64,000 nt of DNA from Gigaspora margarita (Eukaryota > Glomeromycota > Glomeromycetes > Diversisporales > Gigasporaceae). The notes under the pieces were generated by a model that worked only from the letters and a program-made list of their open reading frames with translations, searched no databases and was not told the origin of the DNA. Below, in pieces: positions 45,251 to 56,745 of the stretch. The first letter of the stretch is position 1, and every line of letters starts with the position of its first letter. A program made the position numbers and the translations under genes. The stretch is taken from NCBI GenBank assembly GCA_009809945.1, contig WTPW01000975.1, positions 201,911-265,910 on the forward strand, written 5' to 3'.

Positions 45251-47050
45251 ATACAAATTTTAGATAAGAAACTTCTATTTAAAGATATTGATTTTTGACA
45301 AGTAAGGACATTAAAAACATAACGGATAAACAAAAAAAAACCTTAAACCAAGAAAACAAAGAATTAAAGAAATAATTTATCTAAGAAAAAATTAAAAAAA
45401 TAGTTAATCAACAACAAGAAAAACAACTTCAAGAATCTAACGAATAGATCCAACAAGGACCCAACTACTGCTCTGACTGTGATAGCAACATTGTGGATTC
45501 TAAAATCCATGAATGTTTTTTCAAGAAATAGAAAAAATAGAAACTTTTATAAAACTACTATACCAATATCTTTACTACTTAGCTTTACTAAAGCAGGGCT
45601 AATTAACTCTAGAACTCTAGTTGTATATTTTGGAACCTGCCCAGAATATGAAACCAAAACTAATTTAAGAAAACACAATTATCATACAAAATTAAGAATT
45701 AAAACACCAAAAAAAGAAAAGTTAATTTGTAGAAATTGCAACAAGAAAGAACATCTTAATAGGAAGTGTTCTGACCAGCAGTGCTGAATTTGTAAAAAAA
45801 AGAAATACCAGAAAAGAGATTGCTCTAATTATTATACTGATAGGAAAATTCTCAGGAGAAAGGAAAATATCTCTTTTAAAAGAATTGAAAGAATTCAAGA
45901 ATCACCCTTATCAACTGAAACCCTATCAGAAACATCTAGGACTATTATAGGCCAGATCTGTAATCTATGCAATAAAAACCACCCTTTAGAAATGTGTAAA
46001 TTTGCTGAAGCACTTGAAAAGCTCAATGGTAGCTATTGCACCTGTGGTTATCTGAACAAAGATGATATTTATTATTGCTATGAATACCACTGAACTGTAG
46101 TCAGAAAGGCAAGATTATATATTTTTAAGTGGCTACTACTAAGATATAGTATAGTACAAAGAATCTTGCTATTTTAATAAAAAATACTTTGACAAAGCAT
46201 TAGTTTGTGAAAAGTGCTATAGAAACTATACTAAAAAGCTACCTCTAGCAAACTATCAAAGCTATAACTATGCACAAGGAATAGAATGAAGAGAATTAAT
46301 TGAATACTTTTTATATAAAAAGCAAGGATGGAAAAGGCAAATTTACTATGATGCTTTTATAAATTACTTCTGCACTCATGAAGAAAATACTGCTTATGGA
46401 ATTTATTTTCTTTATGCATACCAACCTATAGATGTAAAGATGATAAGCTATATCCAAGAAGTAACCAGAAATGTATATAATTCTCATAACTGAATTAATG
46501 AATCAGCAATTCTTAGAATAGCCCAACATTTTAGAAATACACCTCATGTTAAATGGCATGAAGAATTAATACTAAGAAGGCTTTGATTAGCAAGAAAAGC
46601 TATATCAATTAATGTTTTTAATAACCAAAACAGGAATGTACTCTTTAATAATTAAAAAACTCTGCCAATTGAATCCTATGAACCAATCTATAATACTAGA
46701 ATAACTACTCGACAACAAACTAATAATTATATAGCACAAAGACAAGGACTCAATATGATACTATACGAAATATATCTAATAACAAAGCAGGTTGAAGAAT
46801 TACTTGCAGAACTTTGTTATGAATGCTTTCATGATCAAAAAGTAAATAGAACTGAGTATATGGACTATAAAGCTGAACAAAGAATTAATCAATAGAAAAA
46901 AAAAAATACTTATTAACTTTACAAATATTTTGAGAGCCATGGTATTCAATTTTTGTTATGCCAAAACTTTATTACAGTATACAGAAGAATTATGAAAGTA
47001 ATAAGAAGAACTTGAGTTCAGAATAAAATAAGAGCCACTAACAATAATGA
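45251..47050 (+). pseudogene. Cys-rich reading frame with zinc-knuckle motifs, family unknown
   Basis: From 45479 a frame reads into CRNCNKKEHLNRKC (C-x2-C-x4-H-x4-C, about 45733-45774). It then meets a TGA (45785-45787) and a second knuckle-like CKKKKYQKRDC, then CNLCNKNHPLEMC and CTCGYLNKDDIYYC. After a frameshift near 46170, a second open stretch runs to about 46890 (CEKCYRNY, KQGWKRQIYYDAFINYF, CYECFHDQK) and weakly on to 47050. Within about 470 codons the interruptions are mainly TGA (46091, 46287, 46491, 46584). It follows the transposase relic directly, so it could be an accessory ORF of the same element or a retroelement gag. I cannot decide which. The frame is cut by the element at 47051-49837 and seems to resume at about 49850-50020 (CNYRITEQ, CDNCKERS). 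Confidence 0.5.
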
Positions 47051-47793
47051 AATCATCAGCAAATTTTATATATAGATATATATCGATTACTAACCATATG
47101 GATATATATCGATTACTAGCACCCCTGCCGATTTCTATTGATAGTGATTGTAATCGATATATATCCATGATAGTTAATAATTGATATATAACCAATATAT
47201 CAACAGTGATTATAATCGATATATATCAATGATAGTTAATAATCAATATATAATCAATATACAAAACTAATGCTATAATACATCTGCATCATAATATATC
47301 TGTCTGATTATACAATAATTATATTATTAAAATTAAAATTTATTTATAAGCCATGATACATATTCATGCTATATACAAGTTTATTTTTAATAAATAATCA
47401 GCCCAACTTCTAAATACAAATAATAGCAACGAAAAGTAGCAACTAAATATAATACAGAAAAGAAAAAAATCCCCAAAATCTTCCCAAAGATGAAAATCGA
47501 TTAAACCACAACAAACTTCCACCAAAGTTCTTCTATTTATACTCGAGAAAAGAACTAAAAGCCCAAAGATCGAAGTTACTAAGCAATAAAACCCACCAAT
47601 GACGATGATACTAAGGTAGTAAAAGCACACCCAAAGGCTCCAAAGACAATGATGACAATGACAACGACAAAGCAACTTATCTAACAAAAAAAAAACTACT
47701 AGAAGTAGACTTATTTACCAACAAGAACATCAAGAAACTAAAACCTCTTAAACGATATCAACAAAATAGCAAAAGTAGAACGCTGTTACTTTG

Positions 47794-47970
47794 CAAGAAC
47801 ACTGTCACTTCGCTGCAAGAATGCTGTCACTTCACCGCAAGAACATCATCATTTCACCACAAGAATGCTGTTATTTCACTACAAGAATGCTGTCACTTCA
47901 CTACAAGAACGACGTCGCTTCACTGCAAGAATGGGCATCACTTCACCGCAAGAATGATGTCGAAATACTG
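47794..47970. repeat. 22-bp tandem array, 8 copies
   Basis: The unit CAAGAATGCTGTCACTTCAC plus two bases repeats eight times with substitutions in the CTGTCA part. One unit is 23 bp. Since 22 is not a multiple of three, the array is unlikely to be coding. TTCTTGCAAAGTGCC repeats at 31.6-32.0 kb in the related element look similar in design. Confidence 0.85.
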
Positions 47971-48407
47971 AAAAACGCCGCAAAAATGTATTAGTGTCAG
48001 TTGTAATAACAAAAAAAAGAAAAAATATACTGAAAAAAATACTTATCTTTAGTAGATTTGTACAACCTACTTTCTCGCCTCACTATTCTCAAAAACGAAC
48101 ATACTTCTGTAAGCTCTAATCTGCTTGGGGTCTTCTACCTTTCTCATCAATAACAATTCACCATTCCCAAACTTCTGTAAGGCCGGTAGGAAATCTCTAC
48201 TCCACAATTCTTCTAATCCGCTTGGGGTCTTCTTATGTATTCTTGTAAGTGAGATTAAGTTTCTAAAGAAAAAAAAAATAAAAAATAAAAAAATAAATTA
48301 GTAAATACGAAAAAGAAAAAAAAATAAATAAAAAAATCAAAAACGAAATAAATATATACAAAAAAAAAAATAAATAAATAAATAAAAAAAAATAAAAAAA
48401 ATAAAAA

Positions 48408-48664
48408 NNNNNNNNNNNNNNNNNNNNNNNNNNNNNNNNNNNNNNNNNNNNNNNNNNNNNNNNNNNNNNNNNNNNNNNNNNNNNNNNNNNNNNNNNNNNN
48501 NNNNNNNNNNNNNNNNNNNNNNNNNNNNNNNNNNNNNNNNNNNNNNNNNNNNNNNNNNNNNNNNNNNNNNNNNNNNNNNNNNNNNNNNNNNNNNNNNNNN
48601 NNNNNNNNNNNNNNNNNNNNNNNNNNNNNNNNNNNNNNNNNNNNNNNNNNNNNNNNNNNNNNNN
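48408..48664. other. Assembly gap (257 N) in A-rich simple sequence
   Basis: Flanked on both sides by AAATAAATAAAAAAA-type sequence. To the right, a GTCGACGAAAAAAAAAAAA phrase occurs twice (48685, 48728), suggesting a tandem unit of about 43 bp. Confidence 0.95.
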
Positions 48665-48764
48665 AAAAAAAAATAAATAAAAAAGTCGACGAAAAAAAAA
48701 AAAATAAATAAGAAAAAAAAAATAAAAGTCGACGAAAAAAAAAAAAATAAAAAAAAATAAATAA

Positions 48765-49488
48765 GGGAGATGGGAGTATTATGGCGAATTAGATATTGTG
48801 GCGAATCGTGATATCTCATGATCCTGTGATCAGAATTGAATAAAATTTATACCATTCGAATCCTCTCATCGAGAGAAATCGAATGGTATAAATTTTATTC
48901 GATTCAGACTACTAAGTCATGAGATATCGAAATTAATGCATTTTTTTATATTTGATAACATATAATCAGCTTTGTGATCCAGTATTTCGAATTGAACGAT
49001 TTTTATATCAATCAATTCCTCTCGATGAGAAGAATCAATTGGTATAAGAACCGCCCAATTTGGATCACTGGGTCATAAGATATTCATGATTAAACCATTT
49101 CGATATATAGAATACTATAGTAAAGGGCATTGTGGTGAATTGTTGATATCTTATGATCCCATGATCAGAATCTAATAATTTTTATATCATTAGATTCCTC
49201 TCATCGAGAAAAATTGAATGGTATAAAAATCGTTGGATTCTGACCATAGAGTCACAAAATATCAATGATTCGCCACAATACCTCCTAATGCAAAAAAATC
49301 TATTTATTTTTAACGAAACTTTAAATTCAAATATCTTTAGATTTAATGAATGGAATCGAATGATTTTGGAATCAATTGATACGGCTTAATGAGATGAATC
49401 AAATAATACTAAAATTATTTGACTCCGCCAATAAATTATAGGATACGACCAAAATATTGTTAACTTCACCATAATACTCCCATCTCCT
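48765..49488. mobile_element. Hairpin-rich MITE, GGAGATGGGAGTATTATGG family
   Basis: The ends read GGAGATGGGAGTATTATGGC and, inverted, GGAGATGGGAGTATTATGGT. Inside are four hairpins of about 100 bp (centres about 48870, 49022, 49205, 49385). Each is built as ATGATCC...TATACCATTCGAATCCTCTC, then its inverted partner. The same module occurs in the GGGCATCC MITEs at 41 and 51.5-52.1 kb. Confidence 0.75.
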
Positions 49489-50024
49489 TTATAAAGAAAA
49501 AAAAATCAAAAAAAATAATAAATAAAGATCAAGGATCTAAATAAATAAAAAAAAAACTACTGGTAGATCCAGTGCATTATGTAATACAAGATACATCAGA
49601 GTAAAAATCTGTTTCACGATTAATATCCATTAATCACTATATATCAGTTTTAACAAATACGATAAAAATCGATTAATGGATATATAACGATTTATATTTA
49701 TTTATGCTATATATCGATTATAGATATATATCGATATATAACTAGTTTATCGATATATATCATTAATTTTTAATCGATATATATCGATTAATTGTTATAT
49801 ATCGATATTTATCCATATATAAAATTTCCTGATGATTAGAAAAAAAGATGCCATAGCATTTATTGTAATTATAGAATTACAGAACAAGTAATTTAACTAC
49901 CCAATATTGAAATTATACAACAATGTGATAATTGTAAAGAAAGAAGTATTAATGAAGCTTCAAGCTTCAAAAAAAGTAAAAAGAAAACTATTGAAAGTGA
50001 AAATAGTACTAGTACCCTAATAGG

Positions 50025-50179
50025 AGAACATTAGCAAATTTATAATAGTGTAATCTTATATAAGGTCTTATAAACCATAATATAAGCAAAATATTTCGTA
50101 ATATATTTCAACCCCTTTCAAAATATTTTAAAACTAGGAAACCAAGCTAGATTAGTAGATCTGAACCTGAATCATGCAA
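50025..50179. mobile_element. Truncated end of the 30.1-32.5 kb TIR element
   Basis: This segment matches the reverse complement of about 32225-32465, from ACATTAGCAAATTTATAATA through GGAAACCAAGCTAG. It stops where the inverted core element begins, so the core element probably inserted into it. Confidence 0.65.
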
Positions 50180-51475
50180 GTATAATGGACATTTGATTTG
50201 ATTGGTTTGAAGATCACTAGATTACACAATATAAAAAAATTTTTAAAGTAATCTTACTATAAAAAGCCATATTGTTAATTAACAACTCGCAGTTTTATAT
50301 AATAAAATGTTTTTTAAACTATATAATAGTGTTCTTCAACTTTTTGTATATCTTTTATAAAAAAAAAATTAGTATAGATCAAATACAGCAATATAGTATG
50401 TGACAAATAAGTTAATTGGCTATTAATTATTATATAAACTTATTTATTATTAGTAAATATTTTAAGTACCAGTGAAAAAATACAATAGCAGAAGTTCGGA
50501 TTAACTTTTTTCTAAAGAAAAAAAAATTTATTTGAACAATTATCAATATTATTATTTAAATACACTAAAAATAAACTACAAAAATATGAGCTGTCTAATC
50601 AAGAAATTCAGGAATCAAATAACTTTGGCATCTTTAGTTTTTTCTAATCATCTAAGAAAAGATCAAAATCATTATCATATCATATAGACGAGATGGCAGA
50701 TTTATGCTTCAATATAAGTATTTGAAGGCCTTGTATTTATTCTTTTTAATTCCAATCTATTACTATAACATTGTTAACATTCGCTCAAATTACTTAATTA
50801 AACTTTTACTCAAATTATTTTTTTTTATATAACTTACTAAATTTTTACTCAAATTATTTATTAAGCCTTTGCTCAAATTACAGTATTTATTAAATCTTTG
50901 CTCAAATTGTTTTTTATATATACTTACTGAACCTTTATTTAAATTATTTGTTATATAACTTATTATATTCAACAAAGATTTCGCCTATATCTATTTTGCT
51001 ATACTATCATAATTGAATAATTTCGGCATCTTTAGTCTTTTTTAATCATCTAAAGAAAGATCACAATTATTGTTATCAATATATATAAATAAGATAGCTG
51101 ATTATATGAATTAAAAAATAGAACAGGATAATATTTTAATATAAATATTTGAAGGCCTTGTGTTTGTTCTTTTTAACTCCAAACTATCACTATAACAATA
51201 TCTAATATTCACTTAAATTACTTATTAAACTTACACTCAAATTTTTACTTTTTTTTTATATAACTTACTGAATCTTGGCACAAATTATTTATTAAGCCTT
51301 TGCTCAAATTATTTTTATATAATATACTGAATCTTTACTTAAATTATTTGTTATATAACTTATTACGTTCAGCAAAGATTTCACTTATATCTATTCTGCC
51401 ATAACATTATAATCAAATAACTTTAGCATCTTTAGTTTTTCTAATTGTCTAAAGAAAGATCAAAATCATCATTGG

Positions 51476-52145
51476 AAGGCATTCATAAATAATGTTATGT
51501 ACTCCTACATAGTAGCTCTTGACCTCCCTCTACTATATAAAAAAAATTTAAAAAATCCATATGTTTACCTATAAAATTTTACAAAAACTTGAATATATTA
51601 TGGCCTAGTGATCCAATTTGGATGATTTTGGTACCATTTGATTCGTCTCTATGAGAGAATTCAATGATACCAAAATTATTTTATTTGGATCACGTTTTAT
51701 TAACGAAATACTATTGATTTTATAGTAAGGGCGCTGACAGATATTACGTAATATTTTTAGGGGGGAGGGGTAGCTGGGTATAATATACTATATATATACT
51801 TCATATATGACGTGGGGGGAGGGGGGTAACCTCCTTAATAAAAAAATATTACGTAATATATGTCAGCGCCCTAATTTTATAAGAAAATATAATAACTATA
51901 ATAGTATTTTGTTAATAAAACGTAATCCAGTAATCCAAATTAAATAATTTTGGTACTATTCGAATCCTCTTCTCGAGACGATTCGATGGTACCAAAATCA
52001 TCCAATTTGGACTACTGGATCAAGTTTTAGACAAATTTTTATAAAAAATTGCATTATATTTTGGGTGACTCTCTCTCTACATATTGGAAAATCGTTATAT
52101 TTTGGGGGACCCCCCTCAAGCATAACGTTATTTATGGATGCTCCC
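51476..52145. mobile_element. Hairpin-rich MITE, GGGCATCC family, copy 2
   Basis: It aligns end to end with 40931-41447, from GGCATTCATAAATAATGTT to the inverted GCATCCATAAATAACGTT. Other tandem units of the core give the unoccupied phrase AAAATCATCATTATCAACAT. It is interrupted by a G-rich MITE (51728-51871). Confidence 0.8.
51728..51871. mobile_element. TA-flanked MITE with G-rich interior
   Basis: The ends read AGGGCGCTGACAGATATTAC and, inverted, GGGCGCTGACATATATTACG. TA lies at 51726-51727 and 51872-51873. Copy 1 of the host MITE reads TATAGTAATTTTATAAG here, an empty site. The interior carries GGGGGGAGGGG and GGGGGGAGGGGGG. Confidence 0.85.
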
Positions 52146-52450
52146 TTATCACCATATATAGATGAGATAGCAGATCATGAGGATTAAAAAATAGAACAGA
52201 ATGATACTTTAATATAAGTATTCAAAAACCTTGTGTTTATTTTTTTAACTCCAATCTATTACTATAACAATGTCTAATATTCATTCAAATTACTTATTAA
52301 ACTTTTACTCAAATTATTTTTTTTTTATAGAACTTACTGAACATTAACTCAAATTACTTAACTGAACTTTCGCTTAAATTATTTATTAAGCCTTCGCTCA
52401 AATTATTTTTTATATAATTTACTGAATTTTTATTTAAATTATTTATTATA

Positions 52451-53523
52451 CAGTATGAAATAGCATAAGATATCCACTTTTTCTGAGTGCACCAAATTTT
52501 TGAAAAAAATTTTATAATAAAAATAAAAAAAATTTTTGACCAATCACAATTCATAAAAATAATAAATACTCAGCAAATTTTTACAAACTATATATTTTAA
52601 ATTGTATCTACTTTTTCAAAATCAAAAATTTTACAAATTCCTCTTTCAGATTTGTTGTTTAAATAATAAACAAGAAATTTAAAAGAGTGATTTTTAAAAT
52701 TTTTAATTTTAAGGGTAGGGGGTACAAATTGTAAATTACATATGAAATTCGTGGTATTGATTTATTCTTTTTAAAATTTTGTAAACTTTTTTTAAGCAAA
52801 TCAGTTTTGAACTATTAAATAAAATTATAGAGCAGGTTTTTCTAATTTTAAAAATAGCAAATTTATTAAAATTGGTTGAATATTTGTCAAATTATGATGA
52901 TTTAAATTTTAGTTGTCAAAAGTTGTTTACAAAATCATATGATAATCATATGATATCGACCAATCAAAATTAATTATTTTGTGTAACTAGAGGAAATTTG
53001 GACCAACTGGGAGAAACTTTATGATATATAGAAGTATAATTTTTTTAAATATATACTTTATTAAAATTTTACTATTATATAACATGCATTTTGTTCTATA
53101 TATTATAAAATTTTAGTCAAATTTGATTACAACTATGAAAAGTTTTATTTGTAGCCAGTGATGCTACCAAAATTGATTTTTGAAAAAGGCCTATTTCATC
53201 TTAATTAGAGAGAATTAAAATTTTTTATAAGGAAGAGCAAATAAAATTTATATAGATATGTTCCTTATAATTTCATCTATTCAAAAAAAGTATCAAATAA
53301 TTTTATCTTTCAAGTAAAATAGGTCAAAAACAATTTCGTCTTCAAATTTAAATTTCAGGTTTTTAAACCTGAAATGCTTTCATCCTCATGTATATTTGTA
53401 GCACATTTTTAATTTCTATATAAATCTTATTGTACCACTGAAATCATATAATAAATGATCTATGTACTCTCTACCCTTAAAAAAGTTATTAGCAAATTGG
53501 ATATCTTATACTATCCCATACTG
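52451..53523. mobile_element. TA-flanked TIR element, CAGTATG family, 1073 bp
   Basis: The ends read CAGTATGAAATAGCATAAGA and, inverted, CAGTATGGGATAGTATAAGA, followed by TATCCA. TA flanks at 52449-52450 and 53524-53525. The interior is AT-rich, without a recognisable transposase. Confidence 0.8.
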
Positions 53524-53950
53524 TATAACTTATTATGTTCAGCAAAGATTTCACCTATATCTGTTTTGCTATACTATTATAATCAAATAACTTTAGCATT
53601 TTCAGTTTTTTCTAATTGTCTAAGAAAAGATCAAAATCATTGTTATTACTATATATAAATGAGATAGCAAATTATGAAAATTAAAAAATAGAACAGAATA
53701 ATACTTTAATATAAGTATTCAAAGGCCTTGTGTTTATTCTTTTTAACTCCAATCTATTACTATAACAATGTCTAATATTTGTTCAAATTACTTATTAAAC
53801 TTTCACTCAAATTATTTTTTTTATAGAACTTACTGAACATTAACTCAAATTATTTAACTGAACGAACCTTTGCTCAAATTATTTATTAAGCCTTCACTCA
53901 AATTATTTTTTATATAACTTACTGAATCTTTACTTAAATTATTTGTTATA

Positions 53951-54302
53951 TAGTTCCAGCTAGCATAAGATATACACTTTTTATATATAAATACAAAATT
54001 GTTTATAATTTACAAACAAATAATTTTAAAAAAAATCTGTTTTATAAATTTTTTGCTTTTAGTCTAAACTACAATTCTGTAAAAATAGATTTTTATTTTT
54101 ATTATAAATTTAAAAAGTTATTTGAGTCTAAAGTTAATATGTAATCAAAAATTTGGCATTTAATATATAAAAAAATTGTTTTTATAGATTTTTAACCAAT
54201 TAGAATATTTGTTATACAAAAAATAGCCAATCAGATTTGAGTATAAATCTCAAAATTTGGTGCTTTTAAAAAAAATTGGATATCTTATACTGGCCCGAAC
54301 TG
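53951..54302. mobile_element. TA-flanked MITE, same family, same target site in the next tandem unit
   Basis: The ends read TAGTTCCAGCTAGCATAAGA and, inverted, CAGTTCGGGCCAGTATAAGA. It sits at the same TA of the core unit (TTTGTTA-TA-TAACTTATTA) as the 52451-53523 element does in its own unit. Confidence 0.75.
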
Positions 54303-54557
54303 TATAACTTATTACATTCAGCAAAGATTTTGTCTATCTATTCTACTATACCATCATAATCAAATAACTTCAGCATCTTCAGTCTTTTCTAATCGTCTAA
54401 ATAAAGATCAGAATTATCATTATCAACATATATAAATGAGAAAGCAGATTATGAGGATTAAAAAATAGAACAGAATGATGCTTTAATATAAGTATTCAAA
54501 GACTTTGTGTTTATTCTTTTTAATCCAATCTATTACTATAACAATGTCTAATTTTCG

Positions 54558-54904
54558 TAGAGTTGCATCAGTCCGGTCTGATCTTTAAGAGGACTGTTAT
54601 TATAGTGTTTACAGTCCCAGTCCAGTCCTTCAGTCCTATAATGGTCCTTTAATGATTATGTCAATCTTAATGCATAAGATTTTATTGGTCAAAAATGATG
54701 TAATTATTTACTATCAGATGTAAACAAACATCATATGATCTATATTATACATAATCAAGAAATTTGATTGGGTGATACAAATATCACAGTTATATTTACA
54801 AGAACTGGCCCCAGAACTGGTCCTTTAATGGTTCCACAGTTTTTATCGGTCCCAATTCGGGACCGGTCCTGGACCGGTCTTTTTTAGGACCGATGCATCC
54901 CTAA
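54558..54904. mobile_element. hAT-like MITE, 8-bp TSD
   Basis: The ends read TAGAGTTGCATCAGTCC and, inverted, TAGGGATGCATCGGTCC. The flanks are AATTTTCG (54550-54557) and AATATTTG (54905-54912). Related core units read AATATTCG, so each flank differs by one base. The interior is rich in GGACCGGTCC words. Confidence 0.8.
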
Positions 54905-55490
54905 ATATTTGCTCAAATTACTTATTAAACTTTCATTCAAATTATTTTTTTTATATAACTTACTAAACTATTACTTAAATTACTTACTAAATCTTTGCTT
55001 AAATTATTTATTAAACCTTTGCTCAAATTATTTTTTATATACTTACTGAACCTTTACTTAAATTATTATATAATTTATTACATTTAGCAAAAATTTCGTC
55101 TATATTCATTCTGCCATACCATCATAATTGAATAACTTCAGCATTTTCAGTCTTTTCTAATCATCTAAGAGAAAGATCAAAATTATCATTATTAATATAC
55201 TGTATATAGATGAAATAGCAAATTATAAGGATTAAAAACTAGAACAAAATGTTTTAAAGACCTTGTGCTTAGTATTATATAATTAAGAATACCTTTAGAG
55301 TTGGGCTTGGGTTAGATTTTGTAACACTAGAATTTAGTTTAGATTTAGTTAATTAAATATTAAAAAATATATACCAAATTGTATTAGTAATTGATAGTTG
55401 ATTCTTTGTCGAATTTAATATAATATTCAGCCACTAAATGAAATAGCTGATTTGATCTAAATTCGATCATTGAATTTTGTTCAATTTTAG

Positions 55491-55774
55491 AGAATGTCTA
55501 ATGCAGAGTAGATTCTTATAATATATTTTATTGAATTAACTTTAGGGTTAGAGTTTTTTAAGTCTGGGTTAAAGAGGTTTTAAGTTATAATATATAAGCA
55601 AAATTGCCTTTTTGACATTTTTAATTAAAATACCAAGGTAGGGTTTAGACTGCTATTTTTTGTATTTTTCAAGGGTTTCGCTTCTCTTTTTTGTTTGCTT
55701 CGCCAAAGATTATCAAAATTTAATAATTTGATTGGCCAATTGTCATGTGATTCTACTCCACTTTAGATGACCCC
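55491..55774. mobile_element. Mutator-like MITE, 9-bp TSD CAATTTTAR
   Basis: It is related to 14631-15895 and 62956-63174. The ends read AGAATGTCTAATGCAGAGTA and, inverted, GGGGTCATCTAAAGTGGAGT. The flanks are CAATTTTAG (55482-55490) and CAATTTTAA (55775-55783). The plus core copy near 16780-16790 reads, inverted, TTTTGTTCAATTTTAAGCTG without the insert. Confidence 0.85.
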
Positions 55775-56745
55775 CAATTTTAAGCTGAATATTTTTAGAA
55801 TTTGACTATTAAATTCAAATCGAATTATTTAGATAATTCAATATAAAATTTGCCAATTATTTAACTATCAAATGCAGGTTGAATAATTTCAATAATTTGA
55901 TATAAAATTAGCCAAATATTCAGCTATCAAATTCAAGTCAAATTATTCTAATCATTTGATATAAATTAGCCAACTATTCGGTTATTGAATTCAGATCGAA
56001 TCGGCCATTTCATTTGGTAGTCAATTTTCTTATATTTGACTAGTACCTCCAATAGTATTACTAGTAGAAAACAATTAACTCATAAGGATTGCCATTCCCA
56101 AGCAGCAATAAAAATTGCTATTATCTCTATAATAACCCCAGGAACTATCTTCCTATTCTATAAAAACTATAAATAAATATATATTCATTATACTGAAAAA
56201 ATAAATAAAGGTTTAATTACTAGGCTTTCTATTTTTTTTGCAAAATCCAATTCCAATAATTCTTTTAAATAAAAAAAAAATTACAGCAACTTTTAAACAA
56301 GTTTATTTTAATTATTGCAAAATATATTTCAGCATTCTTATTTTTTTCTGTCTATAATATCAACTTCAAAATAAAACACTTTTATTGTGAAGGAATTGGA
56401 TAATTTGCCTGTATTGCACCAATATTTTATTGCTTTTGCTCAAATCTATTATTTAAAGAAAGATCATATTAATTCAGAAATATTATTTATTTGCCATATG
56501 ATCATATATAAATAGGCTCACTAACAATGGAACAGGTCTATTAAAAAAATAATTGCAAGTATATTTGCATTCACAGTATTCAAAAATATATATTTCGATT
56601 TAGAGCTTAAAACTGGATTGATATATCTGGTTCGCAATTGATTTTCATACATGTAACTATATATCTAAATTTATATAATGATTTATATTATGCATATTGT
56701 TTATTTGTTTACATTTTTTGACCAATTAAAACAAATGTTTGCTAT

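Larger units (their letters stand above)
47051..49837. mobile_element. TIR-bounded element with ATCGAT palindrome arrays, splitting the Cys-rich frame
   Basis: The left end AATCATCAGCAAATTTTATA and the inverted right end AATCATCAGGAAATTTTATA pair, and both continue into arrays of ATATATCGATTA-type palindromes (47075-47260 and 49620-49810). The interior holds a 22-bp tandem array, A-rich simple sequence with a gap, and a hairpin-rich MITE. The end sequence and interior layout resemble 30139-32470. The sequence on its two sides appears to be one coding region. The 107-codon minus-strand frame at 47364-47687 is hydrophobic but lacks any recognised motif. Confidence 0.55.
50180..56745 (-). mobile_element. 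Core repeat element, minus copy
   Basis: This is the reverse complement of the plus copy (14548-26462) with its own insertions: 51476-52145, 52451-53523, 53951-54302, 54558-54904 and 55491-55774. Removing them leaves about 3.8-3.9 kb with the same number of tandem units. It lacks the LINE, the 14.6 kb MULE-like MITE, the 17.0 kb element and the 18.9 kb foldback. The ends are CAGCATAGCAAACATTTG (inverted, at 56745) and GCAAGTATAATGGACATTTG (50180). Its flanks differ from those of the plus copy, so it is a dispersed element rather than part of a longer duplication. Confidence 0.7.

Noticed and set aside
45785..46586. TGA used as a sense codon for Trp (alternative genetic code or an endobacterial origin)
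   Set aside because: TGG is also used in the same frames, TAG occurs at conserved Trp positions in neighbouring relics, and other stops and frameshifts are present. Decay by G-to-A changes explains the pattern more simply.
47794..47970. CRISPR-like array of 22-bp repeats
   Set aside because: The units are head to tail with no spacers, and the setting is a eukaryotic transposon.
55198..55204. TACTGTA in the inverted core copy, at the place where the plus copy holds a CAG-ended Tc1-type foldback, read as an excision footprint
   Set aside because: Aligned base by base, the unoccupied plus-copy phrase (TATATATAGTATATT) and this phrase have the same length and differ by one substitution. A footprint would add bases, so it is simply an empty site.
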